From contig NZ_JAVWNC010000009.1 of the NCBI RefSeq assembly GCF_036637135.1, positions 1 to 53,820 on the forward strand: a DNA stretch of 53,820 nt, in the 5' to 3' direction. The notes beneath the pieces are model-generated. The model was not told where the DNA came from. It worked only from the letters and a program-made list of their open reading frames with translations, and ran no database searches. Made by a program: the position numbers and the translations under genes. Positions within the stretch are counted from its first letter, which is position 1, and each line of letters opens with the position of its first letter. Shown here piece after piece: positions 33,701 to 42,747 of this stretch. Origin of the DNA: Anaerorhabdus sp036637135 (GTDB lineage Bacteria; Bacillota_I; Bacilli_A; Erysipelotrichales; Erysipelotrichaceae).

Positions 33701-35092
33701 TTATTCACCTACAACCACAATATCACCTGAACTTAAACCATCAATTACTTCACTTACTTTTCCATCAGAGAAACCTGTTTTTATTTCCTTTTCAACAATT
33801 GTTGAATCTTCCATAAGTACATTTACTATTTGTTTTCCATCTTTGAATTGAATTGCTTTATTTGATAGTTTCACTACATCTTTTACTTCTTTGGTAATAA
33901 AGGATAAGTTACAAGTCATTTCAGATAAAAGCTCACGATCAGTAGGACTTAACTCAATAACAATTTCATAAACAATGGTCCCGTTTTTATTTTTACCGAC
34001 TAAATCTCTCTTCTTTACTACTCCCTCAAATATTTCATCACCATAAGCATTAAATTGTAGTTCAACTTTTTGTCCTTCTTTGATTTTGACAATTGATTCT
34101 TGTTCTACGGATGCTAATACATATTGATTTGAAGGAATTCCGACAGTTATCCCTGAACTCAATGGATCTACTGTTTTATCATTTTCATATCCTATCTCTA
34201 GCACAACACCTTCAGTTTTAGAAATAAGATAAGGATTCTTTTTTAGTTCAACATATTTTTGAATGTCTTGATTTATCCTATCTAAATCACGATATGACTG
34301 CGTTAATGATGTATCAAAGTTTTGGTTATTCTTTGATTGAATTGAATCCTTCTCTGATTTTTTACGATTTTCTTCATCTACTTCTTGTTGCCTTGCGTTA
34401 TTTAGATTTACTAAATTTTGATTCAAACTGACTACTTTACTTTCAGATTCAACTAGAAGCTTCTTCTTTTCCTCAAGTTCTAATTTCAATGCCTCTATAT
34501 CTGGCTTACTTTCGCTTACATTCTCCTCAATAATTAATGTGGATGGCACTTGGCTGATTAGTGCTTCTATTTCAGCAATCCTTGCTTTATAAGCATCAAC
34601 TTGTTGCATTGTTTGATTTATGCTGCTTTCTAACTGTTGTTTCTTAGTATCATATAAATTCTTTGAGTTTTGAGTTATATCATTCCAAGAAGAATCTGAT
34701 GTTGTTTGTTGAATATCTTTATTATTCTTTGTTTGGGATACTGTTCCTTCTACTTTTGCTTTTTCATCATTCAATGTTTTTATTTTCTCATCAATGCTTT
34801 CAATTGATAATTTTGCAAGTTTCTGTTCTTTTTTAACGCTATCTCCAACTTTAACCAAAACTTCATCTACTACGATTTCTTCTTCGTAGCGATAACTTTC
34901 ACCTTCAAGTTTGAGTGATCCATATCCATCTATTCCAACAATAATATCACCTTGAGTTACAGGATATTCACGATACATAATTTCTTCTTTCTTATCTTTC
35001 CCACTTACTAAAACAACCTGAGAAATTAAAAGAACTGCAATCATAACAATACTTCCAAATAAGAATAGTTTCGTCTTTTTTTTCTTAAGCAT
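33701..35092 (-). CDS. Membrane-fusion adaptor of second efflux operon
   Basis: A 463-residue HlyD/MacA-type adaptor. An N-terminal anchor ('LFLFGSIVMIAVLLISQVVLV') is followed by a lipoyl half, then a very long coiled-coil hairpin (about 95-280, rich in E, K, N and Q, including 'IEALKLELEEKKKLLVESE'), then the second lipoyl half and beta-barrel ('GVVLEIGYENDKTVD', 'EGQKVELQFNAYGDEIFEG'). The hairpin is much longer than in the 303-residue adaptor at 24363. It follows the histidine kinase gene by about 70 bases. Confidence 0.85.
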   Translation of the reverse strand: MLKKKKTKLFLFGSIVMIAVLLISQVVLVSGKDKKEEIMYREYPVTQGDIIVGIDGYGSLKLEGESYRYEEEIVVDEVLVKVGDSVKKEQKLAKLSIESIDEKIKTLNDEKAKVEGTVSQTKNNKDIQQTTSDSSWNDITQNSKNLYDTKKQQLESSINQTMQQVDAYKARIAEIEALISQVPSTLIIEENVSESKPDIEALKLELEEKKKLLVESESKVVSLNQNLVNLNNARQQEVDEENRKKSEKDSIQSKNNQNFDTSLTQSYRDLDRINQDIQKYVELKKNPYLISKTEGVVLEIGYENDKTVDPLSSGITVGIPSNQYVLASVEQESIVKIKEGQKVELQFNAYGDEIFEGVVKKRDLVGKNKNGTIVYEIVIELSPTDRELLSEMTCNLSFITKEVKDVVKLSNKAIQFKDGKQIVNVLMEDSTIVEKEIKTGFSDGKVSEVIDGLSSGDIVVVGE

Positions 35093-35162
35093 TACATCAC
35101 CTCATTTCACTATTGCATTATAAAATACTCATGGTTAAATCTGAGTAAAAAAAAACTCTCAT

Positions 35163-36314
35163 TTAAATTGAAAGTTTTAATGGTAATTGTATTGATATTG
35201 TAGTACCTTCATCCAGTTTTGATTCAATGTTGAGATGTCCATGATGTCGCTCAATGATTTCTTTAACAAGTGTTAATCCTAACCCACTACCCGCTATCTT
35301 TCTTGAACGCGATTGATCAATTCGATAAAATGGTTCAGTGATTAAATTCAATTGATCCTCTGGTATACCAATACCATTATCACTTATCATTAGTGATAAA
35401 TATTCTTGATCTTGTCTTATTTCAATCGTAATTCTAGGATCAATTCTCTTTGCATATTTAATTGAATTATCTAATAAATTAGATATCGCCCTTTGGAGCA
35501 TAACTTCATTTCCTATTAATGTACAATCCGTATCGCTCACTCTTACTTGTATGGCTTTCTCCTTAATCCTTGGATTTAGTTCACTTAGTGCGTTTTTTAC
35601 TAATTCTTGAATCGAACAAACTTCATTACAATTATATTCTGAAGATGTAGATACAAGTAATAAGTTGTTCACTAAGTCATTCATCCGTTCTACTTGTCGC
35701 TTGGTTACTTCCATTACATGTTTGTATTCTTCTAAAGTAGCCTGTTCATCCAGTACTTCTATATTTGTCTTTAAAACCGCTAGGGGTGTTTTCAATTCAT
35801 GTGCAGCAGCTGTAGAAAATCTCTTTTGTACATTGAATACGGATTCAAGTCGTTTCAACATTTTATTAAATGAAATTGTTAATTGTTCTACTTCCTTCGA
35901 TGTCGTATCGACTTCAAGTGGTTGATGTATCGCATTTTCATCTATTTTACCAATTTCTGAGGTCAGTGTATCCAATGGTTTTAATGATCTACTTACAATA
36001 ATATATGTAATCGCAATTCCTACTATCCCAACGATACCCATAGCAAGAAAAGTCATAGTATTAAACTGTACCTTACCATATTCAACAATACCAGAAAGAG
36101 CTTGCATCACATTTTCTGCAGGCACAATTTCAAGAGCATCACTAACATCAATTGTAGGTTGTAGAGGTACTGTTGGAATTGCAGATTGAACAGGAGCAAT
36201 AAAGTATTTATTTAAACTTTGTAATGATGCGGTTGTCAATATGACAACCATACTTAAAAACATAATGGCAATACTCAAAGTTAATTTTAATTTCAAATCT
36301 AATTTTTTTCTCAT
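35163..36314 (-). CDS. Sensor histidine kinase of second efflux operon
   Basis: A 383-residue kinase. Two membrane spans (about 10-30 and 90-112) enclose an external loop of about 60 residues. A HAMP region follows, then HisKA with the phosphoacceptor in 'AAAHELKTPLAVLK', and the ATPase domain with 'NLLDNSIKYAK', 'SDNGIGIPED' and 'GSGLGLTLVKEI'. It pairs with the response regulator encoded three bases upstream and probably induces the exporter in response to its substrate or envelope stress. Confidence 0.92.
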   Translation of the reverse strand: MRKKLDLKLKLTLSIAIMFLSMVVILTTASLQSLNKYFIAPVQSAIPTVPLQPTIDVSDALEIVPAENVMQALSGIVEYGKVQFNTMTFLAMGIVGIVGIAITYIIVSRSLKPLDTLTSEIGKIDENAIHQPLEVDTTSKEVEQLTISFNKMLKRLESVFNVQKRFSTAAAHELKTPLAVLKTNIEVLDEQATLEEYKHVMEVTKRQVERMNDLVNNLLLVSTSSEYNCNEVCSIQELVKNALSELNPRIKEKAIQVRVSDTDCTLIGNEVMLQRAISNLLDNSIKYAKRIDPRITIEIRQDQEYLSLMISDNGIGIPEDQLNLITEPFYRIDQSRSRKIAGSGLGLTLVKEIIERHHGHLNIESKLDEGTTISIQLPLKLSI

Positions 36315-36317
36315 AAT

Positions 36318-36989
36318 TTATCCTTTAAAGGTGTATCCAACCTTTTGTATATACTCAATGAAATCTTTTCCAAAATGATTTCTAAGTTTCTTTCGTAATG
36401 TACTCATATGTACCTTCACTGTATCCGATAATTCGTTCATATCATTATCCCAAATTTTCTCTAATAGCTCTTCTGTTGAAACTGGTCTATCTTTATGAAT
36501 TAATAAGTATTCCAATATTTGATATTCTTTTGATGTTAACTTTACTTTATTACCATTTAGATCTTCAATGCATCGACATATTAAATCACATCGAAAGTAA
36601 TCTGTTTCAATCGAGGTATCATTTTGAATAAAGTTACGTCTTAATAGCGATCTGATTCTTGCTAATAACTCTTGAAAGCTAAAGGGCTTAATCAAATAAT
36701 CATTAGCACCTTTGTCTAATCCTTCGATGCGATGATCTATTTCAGTACGAGCAGATACAATAATAATTTTAATTTCTTTGTTTTCTTTTCTAATAATTTC
36801 TAATATTTCAATGCCATCTAGACAAGGTAAGTTTAAATCTAACACAATTAGGTCATATGAATTTGCGTAATATAAATCCAATGCCTCTTCGCCATCCATA
36901 GCAATATCGACAAGATATCCTTGTTTTCGAATGCCCATAGCCAGCGCATCTACTAAATCTTTTTCATCTTCTATGATTAATATTTTCAT
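36318..36989 (-). CDS. OmpR-family response regulator
   Basis: A 223-residue regulator. The receiver domain has the acidic pair 'IIEDEKD', the phosphoacceptor in 'LIVLDLNLPCLDG', and Lys in 'LIKPFSFQELL'. The winged-helix domain includes 'LTSKEYQILEYLLIHKDRPVSTEELLEKIW' and ends 'IEYIQKVGYTFKG'. It is the first gene of the second efflux operon, behind GAGGTG, and is divergent from the TPR-GGDEF gene at 37261. Confidence 0.94.
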   Translation of the reverse strand: MKILIIEDEKDLVDALAMGIRKQGYLVDIAMDGEEALDLYYANSYDLIVLDLNLPCLDGIEILEIIRKENKEIKIIIVSARTEIDHRIEGLDKGANDYLIKPFSFQELLARIRSLLRRNFIQNDTSIETDYFRCDLICRCIEDLNGNKVKLTSKEYQILEYLLIHKDRPVSTEELLEKIWDNDMNELSDTVKVHMSTLRKKLRNHFGKDFIEYIQKVGYTFKG

Positions 36990-37188
36990 AATTCACCTCA
37001 ATTATAGTATATACAAAACTAGTTAAATATAAGTAAAGTCTACCATATTCTACCTTTAATCATTATTTTATAGTAAATAATGAAACAAAACATCAATTAT
37101 TCATTTTTGACGAATACTCGGTTAAAAATCTAAATTCCCTCTTTTTTTACCTTCTAATTTAAATAATAAAAAATCATATATATGCTTC

Positions 37189-37216
37189 TTTCAAAAGAAT
37201 TTTTATATGTTATAAT
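37189..37216 (+). promoter_or_regulatory. Candidate promoter of the first TPR-GGDEF pair
   Basis: TTTCAA and a perfect TATAAT (37211-37216) are separated by 16 bases, about 45 bases before the gene start. The same interval holds the divergent response-regulator gene. Confidence 0.45.
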
Positions 37217-37260
37217 TTGCTTATCATAGAAACCAACACATAAAAGGTAGATAATTTTGT

Positions 37261-38826
37261 ATGAAAACTTTAGCACAAATAGAATTGGATATGAGTGAGA
37301 TTCTTCGTGTTCGTTATAGTAATCCTGAACAAGAAAAATTACTATGTCTTGAATTATTGGAGTGGGAAGAAAAAAACACAAACAGTTATGTTTGTGCTTT
37401 TGCACATACTTATTTAGGCGACTATTATGTGGGTTGTGCCGTTGGAGAAAGTGAGCAATGTATTCCACACCTCATGAAAGCACATGAAATTTCTAGCGAT
37501 AATTCTTATAATTATCTCTTGGTACGAATATATAATACATTGGGTTTCTATTATAATTCTATCGCTGATGATCAAAGTGCATTAAAATATTACATTGAAG
37601 GAATTAGTGTATGTCATCAAGTCAAAGATGTTATTAACGAAGCCCTAATTTTAAATAACATTGGCTATAACTTACAACGAAGTCATGGGTATGACCAGGC
37701 TTTATCATTTTACAAAGATGCTTATAACTTACTACAAAATCATAGTGAGCCTTCACCTATAAAAAAAATCTTACTAAACAATTTAGCAACTGTCTGCATT
37801 CTAATTAATCAAATCGAAGAAGCAAAAAATTATATTATGCTTTGTGAAAAAGAATACCCTAGTAGGGAACAATATGATTTATATCAAATACAAAACTGGT
37901 GTCAGTACTATAGTGCTATAAAAGACCATGAAAAAGCACTTTCTTGGGCCAATCAAATTTTATTAATTGAACAAAATGAAACAGAAGAAAATCCTGACTC
38001 ATTCGATATTTATGCTTTCTTGTTTGACAGTATGATTGAATTACAAAATAGAGAATACGCAAGTAAATTTCTTTCATTAATGGAGAAACATGCAAAACGT
38101 AATTCTTTTAATCAATGTCAGAGTTTAGAACTCCGCAATATGAAATTTAATCTTACTTTTGAAAAGGATGAATTATGCATTAATAACGCTTATAAACGTT
38201 ATGCACAGGAACTTTTAGCTCTTGATCAAGTTCGTAATGCAACCATTACAAATGGTTTAAAAGATGCGATCAATTACTTGAGCGTCATAAAACAAAAGGA
38301 AGCCTTACATAGTGAGAAAAAGAATTTAGATGTCGAAATAAACATTGATGAATTAACCAAAGTATATACAAGACACTATTTGGAAATGATTATTGAAAAA
38401 TTTGATAAACAAACATCAAAAACTCTCGCATTCATCATGATTGATGTTGATTGTTTAAAAGAGTATAACGATACTTATGGTCATATCAATGGCGATTATG
38501 TATTGCATTATGTTGGTTCATTGCTAAACATCTATAAAAATGATCATATATATCCTTGTCGTTTTGGTGGAGATGAATTTGTATGTCTTTGTATCAACAA
38601 TACCGATGAACAAATTGAAGAGTATATCAAGAATATTAGAAAAGACTTACATGAAAGAAATATCCCTCACAATACATCCCGATGTGCCAAAGAGATTACT
38701 TTATCAATAGGTTATTCAAATGTGAGTGAGCATATTAATCTTCAAGAAATATTTGAACTTGCTGACCAAGCACTATACCAATCAAAGCAAAATGGTAGAA
38801 ACACTTATACCAAAATTGTTGCTTAA
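37261..38826 (+). CDS. TPR-repeat diguanylate cyclase 1
   Basis: A 521-residue soluble protein. Residues 1 to about 330 are helical TPR-like repeats ('ALKYYIEGISVCHQ', 'NIGYNLQRSHGYDQALSFYKDAY'). Residues about 355-521 are a GGDEF domain with the metal site 'DVDCLKEYND', 'YGHINGD' and an intact GGDEF at 436-440. It should make c-di-GMP from GTP in the cytosol. The inhibitory RxxD site is absent (N-D-H-I instead). No membrane segment or EAL domain. The N-terminus may bind a protein or peptide signal. A paralogue follows 31 bases later. Confidence 0.9.
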   Translation: MKTLAQIELDMSEILRVRYSNPEQEKLLCLELLEWEEKNTNSYVCAFAHTYLGDYYVGCAVGESEQCIPHLMKAHEISSDNSYNYLLVRIYNTLGFYYNSIADDQSALKYYIEGISVCHQVKDVINEALILNNIGYNLQRSHGYDQALSFYKDAYNLLQNHSEPSPIKKILLNNLATVCILINQIEEAKNYIMLCEKEYPSREQYDLYQIQNWCQYYSAIKDHEKALSWANQILLIEQNETEENPDSFDIYAFLFDSMIELQNREYASKFLSLMEKHAKRNSFNQCQSLELRNMKFNLTFEKDELCINNAYKRYAQELLALDQVRNATITNGLKDAINYLSVIKQKEALHSEKKNLDVEINIDELTKVYTRHYLEMIIEKFDKQTSKTLAFIMIDVDCLKEYNDTYGHINGDYVLHYVGSLLNIYKNDHIYPCRFGGDEFVCLCINNTDEQIEEYIKNIRKDLHERNIPHNTSRCAKEITLSIGYSNVSEHINLQEIFELADQALYQSKQNGRNTYTKIVA

Positions 38827-38857
38827 TGTAGTATGAAGGATACTGAAGGAGAGACCC

Positions 38858-40444
38858 ATGGACAGTATAAAATCAAGTAGACAAACATCTTCATTGATGA
38901 AGTCAATTTTAATTGAACGTTTTAATGATATTGATCTTCTTGAACAGTTATGCAATCAACTATTAGATATCTCTACCGCAAATCAAGATACCTATGGTAT
39001 TGCATTTGCGAATTTGTATCTATTCGATGCCTTTTTTACGCGTGATGATCACGAGAAAGCAAGATTCTACTTACTCCGTACACAATCCCTATGCGACCGT
39101 TACCAATATAATGACCTTTTAATGGTTATGCACAATCTTGCTGGTTTATATTATCAAGACTTATTCGATGAGCACTCTGCCTTACAACATTATCTACTCG
39201 GATTAGATTTAGCGCAAAGACTAAATAACCCCATTACTGAAAGTAAAATATATAATAACTTAGGAATATGCCTACGTAGACGATATGATAACGCCGCAGC
39301 GCTACACTACTTTAACGCTGCATATGAAACAATAAAACCTCATTTTTGCGAACAAGAGCGTAGTACTACTATCAGCTTTCTGTGCAATGCTGCCGAAGTT
39401 TATCAAGCGATGAATATGGTTGAAGAATCAGAATCAGCCCTTAAGAAAGCTCAAGAATTATACACTGATAATCAGTATAGTTATTATCAATTAAAGAGTA
39501 CTTGGAATGGTCATTATGCTATTTCAGGAGACAAAGAAAAAAGCATTTCAATTGCTCAAGAATTAATTGATGATGGACTAAGTAATTTTTCCCATACACA
39601 ATTTGTTTCTAGTGCATACTTTGAAGTATTTGATCATATGTTATTTCTTGATTGTAAGGAAATGGCTTATCGCTATTTAACTTTATTAGAATCATATAGT
39701 AGTCACAAAAAAATAGGAGATTACTACAATTACATTGTCCGGAAAACAAGATATTACCAACGGTATGGTACAAGCGAAGAATGTGATAAAGTATACCGAG
39801 AATTCTACAAAACAAGTTTAAAACTAAACGAAGTAGATGATGCAATGCGTGTCGAAAACATATTGTCTAAAATTAATTTAACACAAGCACTATTTGATTT
39901 AAAAACCATTCGCAATGAGAATAAACAATTAGAAAATGCTAGTCATATAGATGAACTAACACATTTATACAATCGCCGTTATCTATTAAAATTAAAATCT
40001 AAAGTGCTTATAGGTCAAGATAACTTTCAATTGGGTTATGTTATGTTGGATGTCGATTACTTCAAAGAATATAATGATTTTTATGGACATTTCAAAGGAG
40101 ATGAAGCTCTAAGACATGTCGCAGATATCTTAATAAAACATAATAAGAAAGACATATATGCCAGTCGGTATGGCGGTGATGAGTTCTTAGTGCTATTTGT
40201 AAACTACACAAAGGAACAAATTGAACACTATATTCAATGTATACAAAAAGATCTAAAAACATGTAATGTACCCCATGAAAAATCAAAATGCGCTTCTCAA
40301 CTGACCCTTTCAATTGGATTCAGTAATGGTTACGCAACCAATGAAACACTACATAACCATCTACTAGCATGTGCAGACAAAGCTCTTTATCAAGCAAAAG
40401 ATAAAGGAAGAAATTGTTATTGTTATCAACCTATAGAAAGATAG
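38858..40444 (+). CDS. TPR-repeat diguanylate cyclase 2
   Basis: A 528-residue paralogue of the preceding gene with the same plan. The TPR-like N-terminus includes 'ALQHYLLGLDLAQRL' and 'NNLGICLRRRYDNAAALHYFNAAYETI'. The GGDEF domain has 'DVDYFKEYND', 'YGHFKGDEAL' and GGDEF at 439-443. The inhibitory site is missing (K-K-D-I). It is cotranscribed with cyclase 1 (AAGGAG, 31-base gap) and ends in a terminator before the polysaccharide cassette. Confidence 0.9.
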   Translation: MDSIKSSRQTSSLMKSILIERFNDIDLLEQLCNQLLDISTANQDTYGIAFANLYLFDAFFTRDDHEKARFYLLRTQSLCDRYQYNDLLMVMHNLAGLYYQDLFDEHSALQHYLLGLDLAQRLNNPITESKIYNNLGICLRRRYDNAAALHYFNAAYETIKPHFCEQERSTTISFLCNAAEVYQAMNMVEESESALKKAQELYTDNQYSYYQLKSTWNGHYAISGDKEKSISIAQELIDDGLSNFSHTQFVSSAYFEVFDHMLFLDCKEMAYRYLTLLESYSSHKKIGDYYNYIVRKTRYYQRYGTSEECDKVYREFYKTSLKLNEVDDAMRVENILSKINLTQALFDLKTIRNENKQLENASHIDELTHLYNRRYLLKLKSKVLIGQDNFQLGYVMLDVDYFKEYNDFYGHFKGDEALRHVADILIKHNKKDIYASRYGGDEFLVLFVNYTKEQIEHYIQCIQKDLKTCNVPHEKSKCASQLTLSIGFSNGYATNETLHNHLLACADKALYQAKDKGRNCYCYQPIER

Positions 40445-40462
40445 ATGTATGAAGATATTAAT

Positions 40463-40494
40463 CTTGTTGGATATAATATTCAACAAGGTTTTTT
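40463..40494 (+). terminator. Terminator after TPR-GGDEF pair
   Basis: CTTGTTG and CAACAAG, extended by weaker inner pairs, are followed by GGTTTTTT on the plus strand. It separates the cyclase pair from the cassette at 40651. Confidence 0.8.
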
Positions 40495-40611
40495 ACTATG
40501 TGTCCTTCTATTAAAGACAAGCACATACACCTATGTTTTTCGAATTATTTAAACCCCCTATAATCTTCATTTACATACGATTATAAATCACCCATTTTAA
40601 TGATTAAAGTG

Positions 40612-40617
40612 TATAAT
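40612..40617 (+). promoter_or_regulatory. Candidate -10 element of the polysaccharide cassette
   Basis: A perfect TATAAT lies 33 bases before the chosen start, with no convincing -35. No c-di-GMP riboswitch fold is seen in this leader. Confidence 0.3.
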
Positions 40618-40650
40618 AAATTTAAGATAGCCTTATCGTGTGAGGGAACT

Positions 40651-42747
40651 ATGAAAAGATTTATAATAATTTGTATTGTTGTTTTCGGGGTTGTTGTTGG
40701 TGGTTTTAATATTTATCTCAATGAATTCGTTCACAGAAACTATGTCCAGCTCATTATCAACAACGAAGATATCATTACCACAGCTTGGGTTGAAGGGGAC
40801 AAGATTTATCAAGTCAATGATAACCAAGAACTTGAAGAAGTATTTATTAAGGGAGTTAATATTGGTTTAGGCAAACCAAATAGTTTTCCTGGTGAGATTT
40901 CTATTACTCAATCCGAATACTTAAATTGGTTTCAAAACATCCATGATTTAGGTGCGAATTTTATTCGTGTCTATACTCTACAATCCCCTGATTTTTATCA
41001 AGCATTATTTGATTTTAATATGCTATCTGATAAACCTTTGTATCTAATTCAAGGGGCTTATATGAATGAAGATTATATCAATGAATATAATGATGTTTTC
41101 AATCCAAAAATAGAAGAAGATTTCAAAACTGAAATCAAAAATGTCATTGATGCAGTACATGGAAATGCCAATATTGATAAAAGAGTCGGACATGCGTATG
41201 GTCGCTACACCAGTGATGTTAGTAAGTATACCAGTATGATGATTCTAGGTATTGAATTTTCTGGTGATACCGTAACAAATACTAATTTAAAGAACCCAAA
41301 TAAAATAAAATATGATGGTAATTATTTACATACTGAAAATGCAACCCCTTTTGAGGTCTTTTTAGCTCAGCATGGTGATTACGCTATTACCTATGAAACA
41401 ACTACATATAACAAACAAACTATCATTGGATTTGCGAATTGGCCAACAAGTGATCCTCTTGAGCACCCAAATGAACCTGAAGATATGAATAAAATGATGG
41501 GGTTCAATGTCGAACATATAATAAAGAATGATTCTTATATTTGTGGTATGGTGGCATCTTACCATGTGTATCCCTATTATCCAGATTTCATGAATTTTGA
41601 AAATCAAGCTACGTATTTAAGTAGTTCTCCAACAAATCCTTATCAAGATTACTTAAAACGACTTAACAATATACACGCTATTCCCGTACTCATTTCTGAG
41701 TATGGTGTACCAACATCACGTGGAACTACTCATATCGATTTAACGCGCGGTTATAATCAAGGTGGTCTCAGTGAACAAGCTCAAGGAGACGCTATCATAT
41801 CATTAACTAAAGACATTCAAGATGCTGGCATGTGTGGCGCAATCATTTTTTCGTGGCAAGACGAATGGTTTAAACGTACTTGGAATACGATGGAGCTTAC
41901 TGAACCTGATGGTCGTCCAAATTGGCATGATGTCCAAACTTCAGAAACAAGTTTTGGTTTAACTGCCTTTGATCCAAAAAAAGATGAATTGATCTCAACT
42001 CATTTATCAAAGAATGACATCAACTTAACAATTGAAAGTGATGCTGAATATTTAACCATTGAGATTAAGAAAGACAACTTGGATATAGAAAAAGATCAAT
42101 TTGACATTTTCTTTGATACAACTAATTCCTCAGGATTCACTTCACTTAATCAATTTGAATTTACACAACCCTTTGACTTCTATTTAAAAGTTGATGGGAA
42201 AAAGAATACAGAACTATTCGTAGATCCATATTATGACAATTTTAGCTACTTATTTGGAACACAACTTAACCTATCATTACCATTACTTAAGGAAACATCA
42301 TATTCATCACGTGAGTTGAACTCGATTCGACTACGCTTAAGAAATAGGATATATATTCCTAGTAGTGATACTACACTTGAACCTAGTTATTATACAACTG
42401 GTAACTTCTTATATGGACCAATTGATACTAAGGATGAGAACTATAATTCACTAAATGATTTTTATACCGATGGTGATACATTAACAATCCAAATACCTTG
42501 GTTATTACTTAACTTCAGTGATCCAAGTCAAGGCATGATACTGGATGATTTTTATGAAAACTACAGTCCTTATGAAGCAGGTATGCAAATGAAATCAAAG
42601 AAAATTGATTCATTCACTATTGGTATTCGTAATAATGACCAAATTGATTATCTAGAGGTTCCTCTTAAAAATTGGGATGAGGTTGAATATACCGAAAGAT
42701 TGAAGTCTTCTTATTACATAGTAAAGGATGTGTGGTCTAATGAGTAA
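40651..42747 (+). CDS. Membrane-anchored glycoside-hydrolase-like protein
   Basis: A 698-residue protein anchored by one N-terminal span ('FIIICIVVFGVVVGGFNIYL') with the rest outside. The first two thirds look like a TIM-barrel glycosidase of the GH2/GH5 sort: 'FIKGVNIGLGKPNSFPGE', 'LGANFIRVYTL', 'MILGIEFSG', 'VLISEYGVPTSRG' (candidate nucleophile Glu) and 'GAIIFSWQDEWFKRTW'. The C-terminal third is beta-rich and resembles a carbohydrate-binding fold ('FDIFFDTTNSSG'). The frame extends to 40600, but ATG 40651 follows GAGGG. It overlaps the next gene and probably trims or binds the polymer made by the cassette. Confidence 0.75.
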   Translation: MKRFIIICIVVFGVVVGGFNIYLNEFVHRNYVQLIINNEDIITTAWVEGDKIYQVNDNQELEEVFIKGVNIGLGKPNSFPGEISITQSEYLNWFQNIHDLGANFIRVYTLQSPDFYQALFDFNMLSDKPLYLIQGAYMNEDYINEYNDVFNPKIEEDFKTEIKNVIDAVHGNANIDKRVGHAYGRYTSDVSKYTSMMILGIEFSGDTVTNTNLKNPNKIKYDGNYLHTENATPFEVFLAQHGDYAITYETTTYNKQTIIGFANWPTSDPLEHPNEPEDMNKMMGFNVEHIIKNDSYICGMVASYHVYPYYPDFMNFENQATYLSSSPTNPYQDYLKRLNNIHAIPVLISEYGVPTSRGTTHIDLTRGYNQGGLSEQAQGDAIISLTKDIQDAGMCGAIIFSWQDEWFKRTWNTMELTEPDGRPNWHDVQTSETSFGLTAFDPKKDELISTHLSKNDINLTIESDAEYLTIEIKKDNLDIEKDQFDIFFDTTNSSGFTSLNQFEFTQPFDFYLKVDGKKNTELFVDPYYDNFSYLFGTQLNLSLPLLKETSYSSRELNSIRLRLRNRIYIPSSDTTLEPSYYTTGNFLYGPIDTKDENYNSLNDFYTDGDTLTIQIPWLLLNFSDPSQGMILDDFYENYSPYEAGMQMKSKKIDSFTIGIRNNDQIDYLEVPLKNWDEVEYTERLKSSYYIVKDVWSNE

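Noticed and set aside
37001..37012. TATAAT on the minus strand as promoter of the response-regulator operon
   Set aside because: It lies almost on the ribosome site of the gene, so the transcript would have virtually no leader. A promoter further upstream is more likely, but I could not choose one.
40495..40650. c-di-GMP (GEMM) riboswitch before the polysaccharide cassette
   Set aside because: I looked for the conserved GEMM junction and tetraloop receptor sequences and saw neither. The leader after the candidate -10 is only about 27 bases.
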